39,947 nucleotides of DNA from Cyanobacteria bacterium OH_CBB_238 (GCA_023409995.1 JAEYQN010000150.1:1-39947), one strand, 5' to 3'. Counted from the first letter of the stretch, positions 14,885 to 23,191 are shown. Made by a program: numbers and translations. Notes: generated by a model not told the origin, from the letters alone.

Positions 14885-15778
14885 ATGTCAATCACAGTTA
14901 ATACAAATGTTGCTTCAATGATAGCACAAAACAACTTGTCTAGAACAAGTGATAAATTAAGTAATGTTTTACAACAATTATCAACAGGTTTAAGAATTAA
15001 TAGCGCAAAAGATGATGCTGCAGGTCTTGCAATTGCAATTGGTATGAAAAACCAAATTAGTGGAAACGAGAGAGCTAAGCAAAATATTCAAGATGGATTA
15101 AATTTAATGACAACTGCTGAAGGTGGTATGGAAGTTATAGAAGATCACTTGGATAGAATTAGGGAATTATGTGTTCAGGCAGCCAACGAAATTTATAATA
15201 CACAAAATAGAATATCAATATTAAATGAAATTAAACAAAGGGTTAGCGATATAGATGTCCAATCTCAAACTTCCAACTTCAATGGAATTCACCTTTTAAA
15301 TGGAACTCAATCTTCTTTAAGGCTTCAATTTGGGGCCGGAACTTCTGCGGAATTGAATTCACTTGATATTGCAAGTGCTCTTCCAAATGTAAGAATAAGT
15401 GCAGGTGGCATAAACGTTCAGCTCAAGGTTACAACAAATTTGACCCCCGCGGCGGCAGCAGCAGGTTACATAACAGCTGCGGATTGGGATCCTGATTTAA
15501 TTATGTCTTATATGGATAAATTAGATAGCGCGTTAGATACAATAACAGCTTCAAGATCAAAACTAGGTGCTTTTTCAAACAGGCTAGAAGCTAATTATAA
15601 CAACCTTGTTACAACTAATGAAAACATTGAGCAATCAAGATCAAGAATAATGGATGTAGATGTTGCAGCAGCAAGTACTCAAATGACTAAATACCAAATT
15701 TTAGAACAAACAACCACTTCTGTTTTAATGCAGGCAAACCAAGTACCACAACTGGCTTTATCTTTATTAGGATCATAG
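14885..15778 (+). CDS. fliC: Flagellin
   Basis: The 297-residue flagellin consists essentially of D0/D1 helices with a short variable middle (about 145-205). The N-terminus contains QQLSTGLRINSAKDDAAGLA (30-49) and the C-terminus SRIMDVDVAAAST and LMQANQVPQLALSLLGS, both typical. Arg91, Leu95 and Glu115 align with Salmonella Arg90, Leu94 and Glu114, the TLR5 contact site, so that epitope appears intact. Cys96 sits in the D1 helix (RELCVQAAN) where most flagellins have Ala; flagellins are usually free of Cys. GAAGGAGAG before the ATG is a strong ribosome site. The gene is monocistronic between a sigma-28 promoter and a hairpin, and no other flagellar gene is in the window. Confidence 0.97.
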   Translation: MSITVNTNVASMIAQNNLSRTSDKLSNVLQQLSTGLRINSAKDDAAGLAIAIGMKNQISGNERAKQNIQDGLNLMTTAEGGMEVIEDHLDRIRELCVQAANEIYNTQNRISILNEIKQRVSDIDVQSQTSNFNGIHLLNGTQSSLRLQFGAGTSAELNSLDIASALPNVRISAGGINVQLKVTTNLTPAAAAAGYITAADWDPDLIMSYMDKLDSALDTITASRSKLGAFSNRLEANYNNLVTTNENIEQSRSRIMDVDVAAASTQMTKYQILEQTTTSVLMQANQVPQLALSLLGS

Positions 15779-15818
15779 TCTTAAATACGAAAAAGCAGTG
15801 TAAACTAAATCTCTCCGT

Positions 15819-15841
15819 GCCGATCTTTTATAAAGGTCGGC
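15819..15841 (+). terminator. Hairpin terminator after flagellin
   Basis: GCCGATCTTT and AAAGGTCGGC pair over ten bases (one G-T) around TAT. The sequence after it is pyrimidine-rich and reaches a T-run near 15860. Confidence 0.65.
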
Positions 15842-15888
15842 ATCTCTCATTATTAATCCCTTTACTTTTTTTTATGAAATAATACGAT

Positions 15889-17292
15889 ATGAATATGGTG
15901 AATTTAGATACTAAAATAATAAAGCAAGCAGTTTATAGGCTATGCTATGACGCAAATACTCGCCTAAATTATAGGATATATGCAAGACTTTTATCAGCTT
16001 ATCAGAATACTAATGACATAAATATAAAACTCTATCTTGCTGCAATACTTAAAAATGCAAAGTTGGCGAATAAAAATAAAAGACCTTTGTGTCAAGATAC
16101 TGGGCAAGTTATTGTTTTTGTTTCTATTGGACAAGAAGTTTCTTTAAAAGGTGAATTGTTATCAAAAGTTATTAATGAAGCTGTTGCAGAATGTTATACT
16201 GATAATTTCTTCAGAAAATCGGTTGTTAAGGATGCCTTATTTGACCGAGATAACACAAAAGATAATACTCCAGTTATTATATATACTGATATTGTTGCTG
16301 GTGATGAAATGAAAATTGATGTATTGATAAAAGGTGCCGGTGCTGAGAATAAATCTAAAGCCCAAATGTTACTGCCTTCTTCTGACAAAGAGGATATAAT
16401 AGCATTTATCGGTGATACTATTCTTGAATCCGGTTTAAGTTCTTGCCCTCCCCTATTCATTGGTGTTGGTATCGGAGGAACGTTAGATCAAGCCTGTGTT
16501 CTTTCTAAAAAGGCATTATTTATAGATCACAATGAGTCAAAAGAAAAAGAGCATTTTGCTAGTCGAATCCTAGAATATGTAACAAAAAAAGCACCCGATG
16601 GTTTTGCTGGTAATTATGTGCTTGATATTGGTGTTAAAACAGCTCAAACGCATATGGCATGTTTGCCAGTGTGTGTTACGTTAAGTTGTCATTCTTCTCG
16701 CGAAGCATCATGCGTAATTAAAGATTCTCAAATTCAATATTTAAAAGTAGATTATGACTTGTTTGAGATTGAAGATGCTTCATATAAAGATTTTATAGAA
16801 ATTAATACAAAGGATGTTGAAAAAATTAAAAAATTAAAAAAGAATCAAAATGTGCTTTTATCGGGTGAAATTATAGTAGCAAGAGACGCTGCTCATAAAC
16901 GATTGAGTGAAATTTTTGAAAAAGGTGGTGATATGCCATTTAAAATAAAGGATTCAGTTATTTTTTACGCTGGTCCATGTCCTTCAACGCCAGATGAAAT
17001 TATAGGGCCTATCGGTCCCACGACAGCTTCTCGAATGGATTCTTTTGCTCCATTTCTTTACGACTTAGGCATGCTTGCTACTATTGGCAAAGGTGAAAGA
17101 AACGAAAAAGTTAAAGAGTCAATAAGAAAAAATTCTGGTGTTTATTTTTCTGTTGGTGGAGGTATTGCAAGCCTGCTTGCCAACACGGTCAAAAAGGCAG
17201 AAATAATCGCATTTGAAGATTTAGGCGCAGAAGCCATATATAGGCTTCAAGTCGAGAAATTGCCTGTAAAAGTTGAAGTTGCCGCAAATTAG
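15889..17292 (+). CDS. fumA: Class I fumarate hydratase, single-chain alpha-beta fusion
   Basis: The 467-residue protein joins the two parts of iron-sulfur hydro-lyases. The alpha part (about 1-300) carries candidate [4Fe-4S] ligands Cys68 (RPLCQDTG), Cys186 (SSCPPLFIG) and Cys275 (EASC). The beta part (about 320-463) carries SGEIIVARDAAHKR, GPCPS and IGPTTASRMDSF. It interconverts fumarate and malate; the L-tartrate dehydratase reading is less likely. Many anaerobes encode the halves separately (about 280 and 185 residues); the sum here equals a direct fusion, shorter than the 548-residue E. coli FumA. It is preceded only by a weak ribosome site. An ATG two codons further in is an alternative start. 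Confidence 0.9.
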   Translation: MNMVNLDTKIIKQAVYRLCYDANTRLNYRIYARLLSAYQNTNDINIKLYLAAILKNAKLANKNKRPLCQDTGQVIVFVSIGQEVSLKGELLSKVINEAVAECYTDNFFRKSVVKDALFDRDNTKDNTPVIIYTDIVAGDEMKIDVLIKGAGAENKSKAQMLLPSSDKEDIIAFIGDTILESGLSSCPPLFIGVGIGGTLDQACVLSKKALFIDHNESKEKEHFASRILEYVTKKAPDGFAGNYVLDIGVKTAQTHMACLPVCVTLSCHSSREASCVIKDSQIQYLKVDYDLFEIEDASYKDFIEINTKDVEKIKKLKKNQNVLLSGEIIVARDAAHKRLSEIFEKGGDMPFKIKDSVIFYAGPCPSTPDEIIGPIGPTTASRMDSFAPFLYDLGMLATIGKGERNEKVKESIRKNSGVYFSVGGGIASLLANTVKKAEIIAFEDLGAEAIYRLQVEKLPVKVEVAAN

Positions 17293-17307
17293 TTTATAAA
17301 TTCTTTT

Positions 17308-18102
17308 TTAATTTAGTGAGCTTGCAAGAGCTTCTAATACCATAGGGCTTATTTTCTCTTCGCTTGCAAGTTTTTGCATTATACTTAAAGATTCATCTTG
17401 AGATAAAGGTTTTTTGTAGGGTCTGTTTGTAGTTAATGCTGAATAAATATCCGCAACGGTTACAACTTGTGTTCTTATATCGGGATCTTTCTTTAGTGGC
17501 TTATGGTGGTCTCTTATAATTTTTAATGTATCTTCATCTAACGGAGTATTTTGTAGCAATTCATAACCTAGTTTTGCATGTAAATCTACAACTTGCTTCT
17601 CTTCTTTTGATAATCTGCTTGTTTTGTTGAGTAAGGTTTCCGGAATTAAAATTTTGCCGTAATCGTGAAATATAGCGCCTTTATGAATTGTTTCCAGATC
17701 TTTATTTGATAACCCAAGAGTTTTTGCAATTTGACCTGCGTATTCAACAGTAGAGTCAATATGTTCTGCTTTTATGTCTGAGATGTTACTTGGATTAACT
17801 TTTACATCAAGCCCATTTTCTTTCAGAATATATATTGCCTTTGGGTTTTGAGCAAGTAATCTTTGCGCATTTTCATCTTTTGTAAATGTTTTTAAGAGAG
17901 CATCTGATGAGAAAGCATTTAATACGTTATGGTAAAACTTTGCAGTTTTGGTAAAAGGTTTTGTTACATAGTCTTGTCTAACAAATATATCAGGCTTTAT
18001 TGTCGGAGTTGTATAATATCCGGCAAAATTAGTTTGTTGCCCAATAGGTTTAATTATGCCAATGTTACTTGGCAACACCAATCTTTCGATACTGTTAGTC
18101 AA
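17308..18102 (-). CDS. HD-domain phosphohydrolase, HD-GYP-like without GYP loop
   Basis: The 264-residue protein starts with TTG (18102), supported by AGGTAAGG four bases upstream. After an N-terminal part of unknown nature (1-110), residues about 114-260 form an HD-GYP-like domain: His114, HDYGK (His146-Asp147), His175, His199-His200 and VADIYSALTTNRPYKK (Asp218). The metal ligands are intact, but the GYP loop is replaced by KPLKKDPDIRT, so cyclic di-nucleotide hydrolysis is possible but not assured. It is last in a same-strand row with three uncharacterised genes behind the cobalamin riboswitch, 78 bases after the previous gene, so it might have its own promoter. Confidence 0.8.
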   Translation of the reverse strand: MTNSIERLVLPSNIGIIKPIGQQTNFAGYYTTPTIKPDIFVRQDYVTKPFTKTAKFYHNVLNAFSSDALLKTFTKDENAQRLLAQNPKAIYILKENGLDVKVNPSNISDIKAEHIDSTVEYAGQIAKTLGLSNKDLETIHKGAIFHDYGKILIPETLLNKTSRLSKEEKQVVDLHAKLGYELLQNTPLDEDTLKIIRDHHKPLKKDPDIRTQVVTVADIYSALTTNRPYKKPLSQDESLSIMQKLASEEKISPMVLEALASSLN

Positions 18103-18180
18103 TTACCTTACCTAAACTTAACTTATAACCTTCACTTATAAATATTAAAAGTCAAACATAGTAACAAAATTAACTATTTG

Positions 18181-18696
18181 TTAAGTATTTAATGAATATT
18201 GTAACAATGAGGGAAGGCTTTGAGTAGAGTATAATTCAGCAGCACTTTTATTTCTTATGTATTCTAATATAGCCCCACCTATTTCTTCTGTTGGGTCAAA
18301 ATATGGACTATTAGGATAAAATGTTTGTCTTAACATCATTTTGTTCAGTGGTCCAAAGGCATCAGGAACTTGAGTTTTTCTATATATCCCTGCAAGCATT
18401 ACCTGAATATTTGGAGAGTTGCTATCATTGAACCTTGATATTATAGGATAAAGTTTATCAATTCCTTTTACCCCATTGTCAATCATTCTATCAAGTATAT
18501 ACAAAGCTTCGGTGATTTGTTTTTCATCATTTGACTTAGCAATAAAATTGGACAAGTAAGGTAGTGCTTTTTCTCTCTCTTTAATAATATTGTTAACTAA
18601 CTCCTCATTAAATATAGAGTAGTTACAATCTTTGTCAGGAAGCTTTGTTTTTTGTCCTATTTGAGAAATTATAGATGTTGTTGTATTTACTTGCAT
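18181..18696 (-). CDS. Uncharacterised 171-residue helical protein
   Basis: I do not recognise this protein. It appears soluble and mostly helical, with a pattern that could be HEAT-like (KQITEALYILDRMIDNGVKG, then PIISRFNDSNSPNIQVMLAGIYRK). It starts seven bases after the stop of the duplicated membrane protein, so both are likely made from one messenger. No signal peptide or catalytic motif is seen. Confidence 0.7.
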   Translation of the reverse strand: MQVNTTTSIISQIGQKTKLPDKDCNYSIFNEELVNNIIKEREKALPYLSNFIAKSNDEKQITEALYILDRMIDNGVKGIDKLYPIISRFNDSNSPNIQVMLAGIYRKTQVPDAFGPLNKMMLRQTFYPNSPYFDPTEEIGGAILEYIRNKSAAELYSTQSLPSLLQYSLNT

Positions 18697-18703
18697 TTTG
18701 CCT

Positions 18704-20239
18704 CTATGAGTATACGTAAGGTGCGCTATTTTTTATTTCTATTAGCATATTGTCAGCTAGTTTTGTGAGTTGGTCGTTAGATAGGCCTTCTTTTTGCTTT
18801 CTTTTAAATTCTTCTAGTATTGGTTTTACGGCACTTTCTTTTTTTGCTTTAAAATTCCTTACCTCGACATCAATTAGTCTGTTTTGTAAACTCAGTTCTG
18901 TGTTTGAGTTTTCTTTAGTCACAGCTATTGCTTTTATGGCATCTGCGCATTGATTTGCTATGTATCCGATAGCGCTTATACCTGTTGAGGCCATAAACAG
19001 ATATTTTAAGTAAGGGTTTTCAGAATGCATAATGGCATTATATAGATGCCCCCTGTCTTCATCTAGATAACAGTAGTATTGAATCTTTTCTGTGAATCCG
19101 CCTAAAGCAGATGGCGCATCAGAAAATATATTCTTTTTGCTTTTTTCAACATCAGTTATTACATTTTGAATTATTTCTTCACCTGTGTGCATTTTAGTTA
19201 ATGTCTCTTTTATTATTTCGGGCTTTGCACAAATAGCTTCAAATAATTTAGATACTTGTTTTACATCTTCGGGATTATTGTTAGTCGCCATTTTTTCTAT
19301 GGTTTTAATAGCTTGTTCAGTAAAGTCTTTTGTATAGTCTGCAGCTAATTTATGAGTATTTTTAAGATTTTTTATTGTGAGTGCACTCATTATAGCTCCG
19401 ATAGCAGTCGCACCTATTAAAGATAAAGATGATATTTTTTTGCCTTCTTGCTTTTTTGTATTTGTGTCATTATTTTGTTCTTTTTGAGACCCGCAGAATG
19501 TGGTTATGCTTTTGAATGCGTTTGGAACCGTTTGGGTATTTTGTGATACCCTATTTTGCTTAAATGCCTTCTCAAAGAACATTGCTGATTGTGCTAAAAT
19601 ATTGCGTTCTGTCTGAATTTTACCAGCAAATGCTTTTGTTTCTGTATCTATTAATTTTTCTTGAAGGTCTCTTTGGACATCTGATTCTCTTTTCTTTATC
19701 CAAACTTCTTTTACCCCGTCAACTAAATTTTTGAATATTAATGTTATGCCACTCATTGCAAAAACACCCAAAGCGCCTGCAATTGTTTTTATATTTGGGT
19801 TTCTAAGTGCAATATATGTTGCGAAAAGCGGTTCTTGCTTTATGTTCATGTTTACAGCAAGGTCTGGTAACTTTTCAAAATTTGGAGTAATTAAATTAGA
19901 CTTAGCTGTTTTTTTTAAGAGATAACTTAGGCCAGCCATTCCGCCCAGAAGTCCAACTGTTGTCACTAATAGTGGTGTTAATGCCTTATTTAAATTGAAT
20001 GATTTAGTCTCTTTATGTTGTTCGGATGAGATAGTTTCCTCAGGTAATGCAGAAATTGATGGAATGTAAATGCTTTCCGTAGGCTCGTAGATGCTCTGGT
20101 TTTCATCATAATATTTATTCATAAGAACACCTTTGATTGTTGGAGAAACTTCATTTCTCAGTTGTCTATTTTTTTGTTCTTGTGAATTGTGTTGATAACT
20201 TCTTGTATCATATGGTTTTATTTGGGATAAACTACCCAT
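18704..20239 (-). CDS. Uncharacterised membrane protein with internal duplication
   Basis: The 511-residue protein has a polar, Pro/Ser/Tyr-rich head (1-85) and about four hydrophobic segments (87-108, 152-172, 272-290, 412-432). Two halves resemble each other: 147-212 and 408-470 share NP-x2-K, a glycine-rich membrane helix, LQEKLID/LQNRLID and a Lys-rich coiled region. The membrane helices at 87-110 and 270-293 also correspond. This indicates an internal tandem duplication. No known family is recognised. It lies eight bases after the Cys/His-knuckle gene and seven before the 171-residue gene, inside the riboswitch-led operon. Confidence 0.7.
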   Translation of the reverse strand: MGSLSQIKPYDTRSYQHNSQEQKNRQLRNEVSPTIKGVLMNKYYDENQSIYEPTESIYIPSISALPEETISSEQHKETKSFNLNKALTPLLVTTVGLLGGMAGLSYLLKKTAKSNLITPNFEKLPDLAVNMNIKQEPLFATYIALRNPNIKTIAGALGVFAMSGITLIFKNLVDGVKEVWIKKRESDVQRDLQEKLIDTETKAFAGKIQTERNILAQSAMFFEKAFKQNRVSQNTQTVPNAFKSITTFCGSQKEQNNDTNTKKQEGKKISSLSLIGATAIGAIMSALTIKNLKNTHKLAADYTKDFTEQAIKTIEKMATNNNPEDVKQVSKLFEAICAKPEIIKETLTKMHTGEEIIQNVITDVEKSKKNIFSDAPSALGGFTEKIQYYCYLDEDRGHLYNAIMHSENPYLKYLFMASTGISAIGYIANQCADAIKAIAVTKENSNTELSLQNRLIDVEVRNFKAKKESAVKPILEEFKRKQKEGLSNDQLTKLADNMLIEIKNSAPYVYS

Positions 20240-20247
20240 TTTTCTTA

Positions 20248-20871
20248 CTATCCTTCTTTTTTACTAGAAAAAACTTCCAAAGACTCGTTTTCTTTGGATA
20301 AATTCTCTTCATCCATTCCTTGCCGGAATAAAAATCCAAAAACTTTTTTTGTTGCTTTTTTTATAGAGTCACTAAACTTTCTATTTATAAAGTTTTGCAC
20401 TTCACCAAAAAAGGCTGTTAGTTTTTCACAAACCTGACTTATTAGTAGTCTTATATTCTCTCCCATAGTTTTTATTGTCTGCATAACCTGAGGAATTTTA
20501 TCCAATATGCTTAATAGGGGTTTAATTAAGATTTGATTAAATAAAGTTACGATCTTTGAAAGTGGTTCAGGCAAGCTGTTCTGTAAAATTGATATAGTTT
20601 GCTTTATATTATTTGATATTTTTTCAATGCCCTGTTTCATATTTATAGCAACATCTATATTGTGCAAAGCTGATTCTTTTCTCTCTTGCGCGGCTTCTCT
20701 TTTGTTTTTCATCATAATCCCGGCAGCAAAACATTGTGACCAAGTCATTTCTCCTGGGCTTTTAGTTCTGGATCCGCCACTGCTACCATTACAAATTGGG
20801 CAAGCACCGATGGGCATTCCGTGTGGACAAGTGCCTATTCTCGTTTTTGCTCCTGTAATGTGTTGAGTCAT
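20248..20871 (-). CDS. Uncharacterised 207-residue protein with N-terminal Cys/His knuckle
   Basis: The N-terminus holds TCPHGMPIGACPICNG, with Cys15, His17, Cys24 and Cys27 as likely zinc ligands, then a Gly/Ser-rich linker and a long amphipathic helical region (about 60-180) with hydrophobic heptads that could be a coiled coil or peripheral membrane helix. The tail is acidic. No family is recognised. It is the first gene after the cobalamin riboswitch, with AAGGAT four bases before the ATG, so ligand-controlled access to this ribosome site would set expression of the operon. Confidence 0.7.
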   Translation of the reverse strand: MTQHITGAKTRIGTCPHGMPIGACPICNGSSGGSRTKSPGEMTWSQCFAAGIMMKNKREAAQERKESALHNIDVAINMKQGIEKISNNIKQTISILQNSLPEPLSKIVTLFNQILIKPLLSILDKIPQVMQTIKTMGENIRLLISQVCEKLTAFFGEVQNFINRKFSDSIKKATKKVFGFLFRQGMDEENLSKENESLEVFSSKKEG

Positions 20872-20882
20872 AAATATCCTTA

Positions 20883-21016
20883 GCCTTGTGGGGCCAACAA
20901 CGCATTAATGAACTTTTTGCGCTTTATTCGGCAATCCGCGAATAAAGACAACAAAAGAGTTTTCCGACTATACGGTTGCGGCCCAGTTAGGGATTTTCAC
21001 CCTATTTCCTCAATAT
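20883..21016 (-). promoter_or_regulatory. Cobalamin-family riboswitch
   Basis: On the minus strand, starting near 21016, the leader reads GAGGAAATAGGGTGAAAATC, then CCTAACTGGGCCGCAACCGT, then ATAGTCGG. This matches the conserved cobalamin core GGTGAAAATCC and CCGCAAC-GTA. Further on, TTTATTCG and CGAATAAA form a perfect stem whose loop CGGATTGC (20938-20931) can pair with GCAACCG (20979-20973), allowing one bulged A. This is the L5-L13 kissing loop typical of the class. The long peripheral domain is absent, closer to short Cbl-II forms. The 3' segment GGCCCCACAAGGC borders the AAGGAT ribosome site of the 207-residue gene, suggesting translational control. Confidence 0.8.
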
Positions 21017-21095
21017 TTAATAATTTTCACATGGACTGTACTTTTATACAATCTATTATGTAGATATTTGAATTTAAAATAATTTAATTGCTTTT

Positions 21096-21737
21096 TTAAA
21101 CCAGATAAACTTCTATTCGCTCTTTACCTTTGCCTATATTTTCTCTTTTTAGTCTAAAACTTCCTATTTCTCCAGTTTTTTTTATGTGAGTTCCTCCACA
21201 TGCTACTTTTGCAAACTTTTCTATTTCCCAAAACCTTTTCTGTAATTCCATGTCTTCATATTCACTTTTAATACTGAGGTCTGCGTTTATTATAGTTTTT
21301 AACTTTTGTGTTAAATCAGGAAAAATATCTGATATTTTGCCATCCCACTGAAAGTCTAATCTGGCTTTTGATTCAGTAATATTTGCTCCAATTTTTTCGG
21401 GGTGGTTATAGTTTTGGTATACAAGTTCTAAAATTAACTCTGCTGCGAAGTGCAGTTTCATAAGTCTGTATCTCTTTTCCCACTCTATTCTAATTTCTAC
21501 AATATCTCCCGATTTCAATGAATGGGACTTAGTTATTGTATAGACTATATCTAATCCTCTTTTTTCTGCCTTAATGACGTTATATTCTCCAATGTATCCT
21601 GAATCAGAATCCTGACCTCCAGAAAATGCATAAAATATTGTTTCATCAAGAGTAACTGTATCTTTATATACCTCTTTTATTTTTGTTGTTAAGCTTGTTT
21701 GATAAGGGTTGTCCCAAAATTTTTTCTTTACACTCAT
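21096..21737 (-). CDS. alaX: AlaX-type alanyl-tRNA editing protein
   Basis: The 213-residue freestanding homologue of the AlaRS editing domain hydrolyses mischarged Ser- or Gly-tRNA(Ala). Visible parts: FSGGQDSDSG (38-47), the first zinc half His96-x3-Glu100 (KLHFAAEL) and the second half Cys180-GGT-His184 (ACGGTHIKKTGEIG). Family members normally have His-x3-His in the first half; Glu100 replaces the second His. The protein could still bind zinc, or editing could be weakened. It diverges from the radical SAM gene at 21848. Confidence 0.85.
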   Translation of the reverse strand: MSVKKKFWDNPYQTSLTTKIKEVYKDTVTLDETIFYAFSGGQDSDSGYIGEYNVIKAEKRGLDIVYTITKSHSLKSGDIVEIRIEWEKRYRLMKLHFAAELILELVYQNYNHPEKIGANITESKARLDFQWDGKISDIFPDLTQKLKTIINADLSIKSEYEDMELQKRFWEIEKFAKVACGGTHIKKTGEIGSFRLKRENIGKGKERIEVYLV

Positions 21738-21847
21738 TATCTTTCCTTATAATTTTGCTCTCCATTTTACTATAATTGATATTATTGGGGTAAATTAACA
21801 TTAAATGTTATAATTTATTAATATAGAGGAAACATCAAGGACAAACT

Positions 21848-22906
21848 ATGGACTATAAGGCTTGTAGGTTTATGGAAAAGGGAATATGTTTTGACCAACA
21901 TTCTCTTGTTGATTGCTGTATTGGTCTTGACTGTGATCGGCGAGGAAAGCCTGTAATTATTGATCATTATGAGGGTAAAGTTTTTGATTGGAATGAGATT
22001 TTTGAAATAAAAGAAAAACGAAATCAATATGTAAAAACAGTCGGAGTTCCTCCAGTCTGTGAAGGATGCGGATACTTAACAGAATCATATGACTTTTCAG
22101 GAGATAGAAAATTTGCAGAAGTAATTTATCAAAATGTAAGAACTTGTAATTCTCGCTGTATATATTGTTCAGACTCATATTATAGTAATCTTGACTCTTA
22201 TGATGCTTTGCCTGCTACTAAAGATTTTATTAAAAAAGGTTTTTTAGAGAAAAATGCCTTGATAACGTTTCAAGGTGGCGAACCAACAATGATGAAAAAT
22301 TTCAATAAAATAGCAGAGCTTTTTTTAAAACAAAATGCAAAAATTAGAGTAAATTCTTCTGGAATAATATATCACGATTCGATTTATAAAGGCATTAAAT
22401 CAGGAAACCTAAAGTTGGTTGTTTCTATTGACTCTGGTACGAGAGAGCTATATAAAAAAATTAAACGGGTTGATAAGTTTGATAAGTTATTAAAAAATCT
22501 AAAAAAATATTCCTCTGTTCTTAAGGATTTTAACAATGATTGTTTAACCCTTAAATATATTATAATCCCTGGCGTGAATGATTCTGTTCAAGACATAGAT
22601 AATTGGCTCAATTTGACAAAAAATATAGGAATAAAATCTATAATAATTGACTCTGAATGCGTTTATACTACACATTCAGCTGTTTTTCCTGATTATATGT
22701 ATTTTCTTGAGGACTATGTTCGATATAGGTCTGAACAATTAGGCTTTTCGTTTGATATGAATATTTTTATAATTAACGCTAATAATAAAAGAACAAGTCC
22801 TGTTTATGATTTTAATAATTTTGATTTGACAGAGTTTTCTGCGTTAATAGAAGACATAAAACAAAAATATAAATCACAAAATCTATTATATTCGTTTAAT
22901 ATTTAA
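21848..22906 (+). CDS. Radical SAM protein with N-terminal SPASM-like Cys cluster (paralogue 2)
   Basis: The 352-residue protein has Cys100-x3-Cys104-x2-Cys107 (CNSRCIYC), then FQGGEPTM and SIDSGTRELYKKIKRVDKF, as in radical SAM enzymes. Ahead of it are Cys6, Cys14, Cys23/Cys24 and CEGC (Cys71/74), a SPASM-like set in N-terminal position with the same EGKVFDW context as in the paralogue at 8781-9767. It belongs to the same unassigned subfamily. The gene has AAGGA before the ATG, a TATAAT-like box upstream and a strong terminator behind it, so it is a single-gene unit. Substrate unknown; no precursor peptide gene is visible beside it. Confidence 0.8.
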   Translation: MDYKACRFMEKGICFDQHSLVDCCIGLDCDRRGKPVIIDHYEGKVFDWNEIFEIKEKRNQYVKTVGVPPVCEGCGYLTESYDFSGDRKFAEVIYQNVRTCNSRCIYCSDSYYSNLDSYDALPATKDFIKKGFLEKNALITFQGGEPTMMKNFNKIAELFLKQNAKIRVNSSGIIYHDSIYKGIKSGNLKLVVSIDSGTRELYKKIKRVDKFDKLLKNLKKYSSVLKDFNNDCLTLKYIIIPGVNDSVQDIDNWLNLTKNIGIKSIIIDSECVYTTHSAVFPDYMYFLEDYVRYRSEQLGFSFDMNIFIINANNKRTSPVYDFNNFDLTEFSALIEDIKQKYKSQNLLYSFNI

Positions 22907-22912
22907 TCAAAT

Positions 22913-22939
22913 AAAAAAAAGAGGCTGTTGCCTCTTTTT
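22913..22939. terminator. Bidirectional terminator between radical SAM gene and tRNA-Lys
   Basis: AAAAAGAGGC and GCCTCTTTTT pair around TGTT. It follows the radical SAM gene (+) directly and the 3' end of tRNA-Lys (-). Confidence 0.85.
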
Positions 22940-22942
22940 AAA

Positions 22943-23018
22943 TGGTGCGTCCACTGCGATTCGAACGCAGGACCTATCCCTTAAAAGGGGAGTGCTCTAC
23001 CTGCTGAGCTATGGACGC
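22943..23018 (-). tRNA. tRNA-Lys(UUU)
   Basis: The 76-base minus-strand gene folds into a cloverleaf: acceptor GCGTCCA/TGGACGC, D arm GCTC/GAGC, anticodon loop CTTTTAA (anticodon TTT), T arm CTGCG-TTCGAAT-CGCAG, discriminator A and an encoded CCA. The top pair of the anticodon stem (C-T) is a mismatch. Lys(UUU) is expected to be heavily used in this AT-rich genome. Confidence 0.95.
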
Positions 23019-23044
23019 CCACGCCAGTCTTTGACTGTATTAAT

Positions 23045-23073
23045 AAAGTACCAAGAACATAATTGTTCGTCAA
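23045..23073 (-). promoter_or_regulatory. Probable tRNA-Lys promoter
   Basis: On the minus strand, TTGACG (23073-23068) and TACTTT (23050-23045) are 17 bases apart, about 27 bases before the tRNA 5' end. Confidence 0.5.
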
Positions 23074-23157
23074 TTACTTTTTTACAATATAGTAATATTT
23101 CTGTAAATTATATGAATGTGTTTATACGCCAATATAAGACGTTTATATTGTTGTTAA

Positions 23158-23188
23158 AATAAAACGCCGGCATTACCGGCGTTTTATT
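23158..23188 (-). terminator. Strong terminator after purA
   Basis: AATAAAACGCCGG and CCGGCGTTTTATT form a 13-base stem around five bases, four bases after the purA stop, with a T-rich tail on the minus strand. Confidence 0.9.
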
Positions 23189-23191
23189 AGT

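Noticed and set aside
14694..14891. Minus-strand frame across the rsmE-flagellin gap
   Set aside because: It covers the flagellin promoter and ribosome site and overlaps the rsmE start; no protein-like features.
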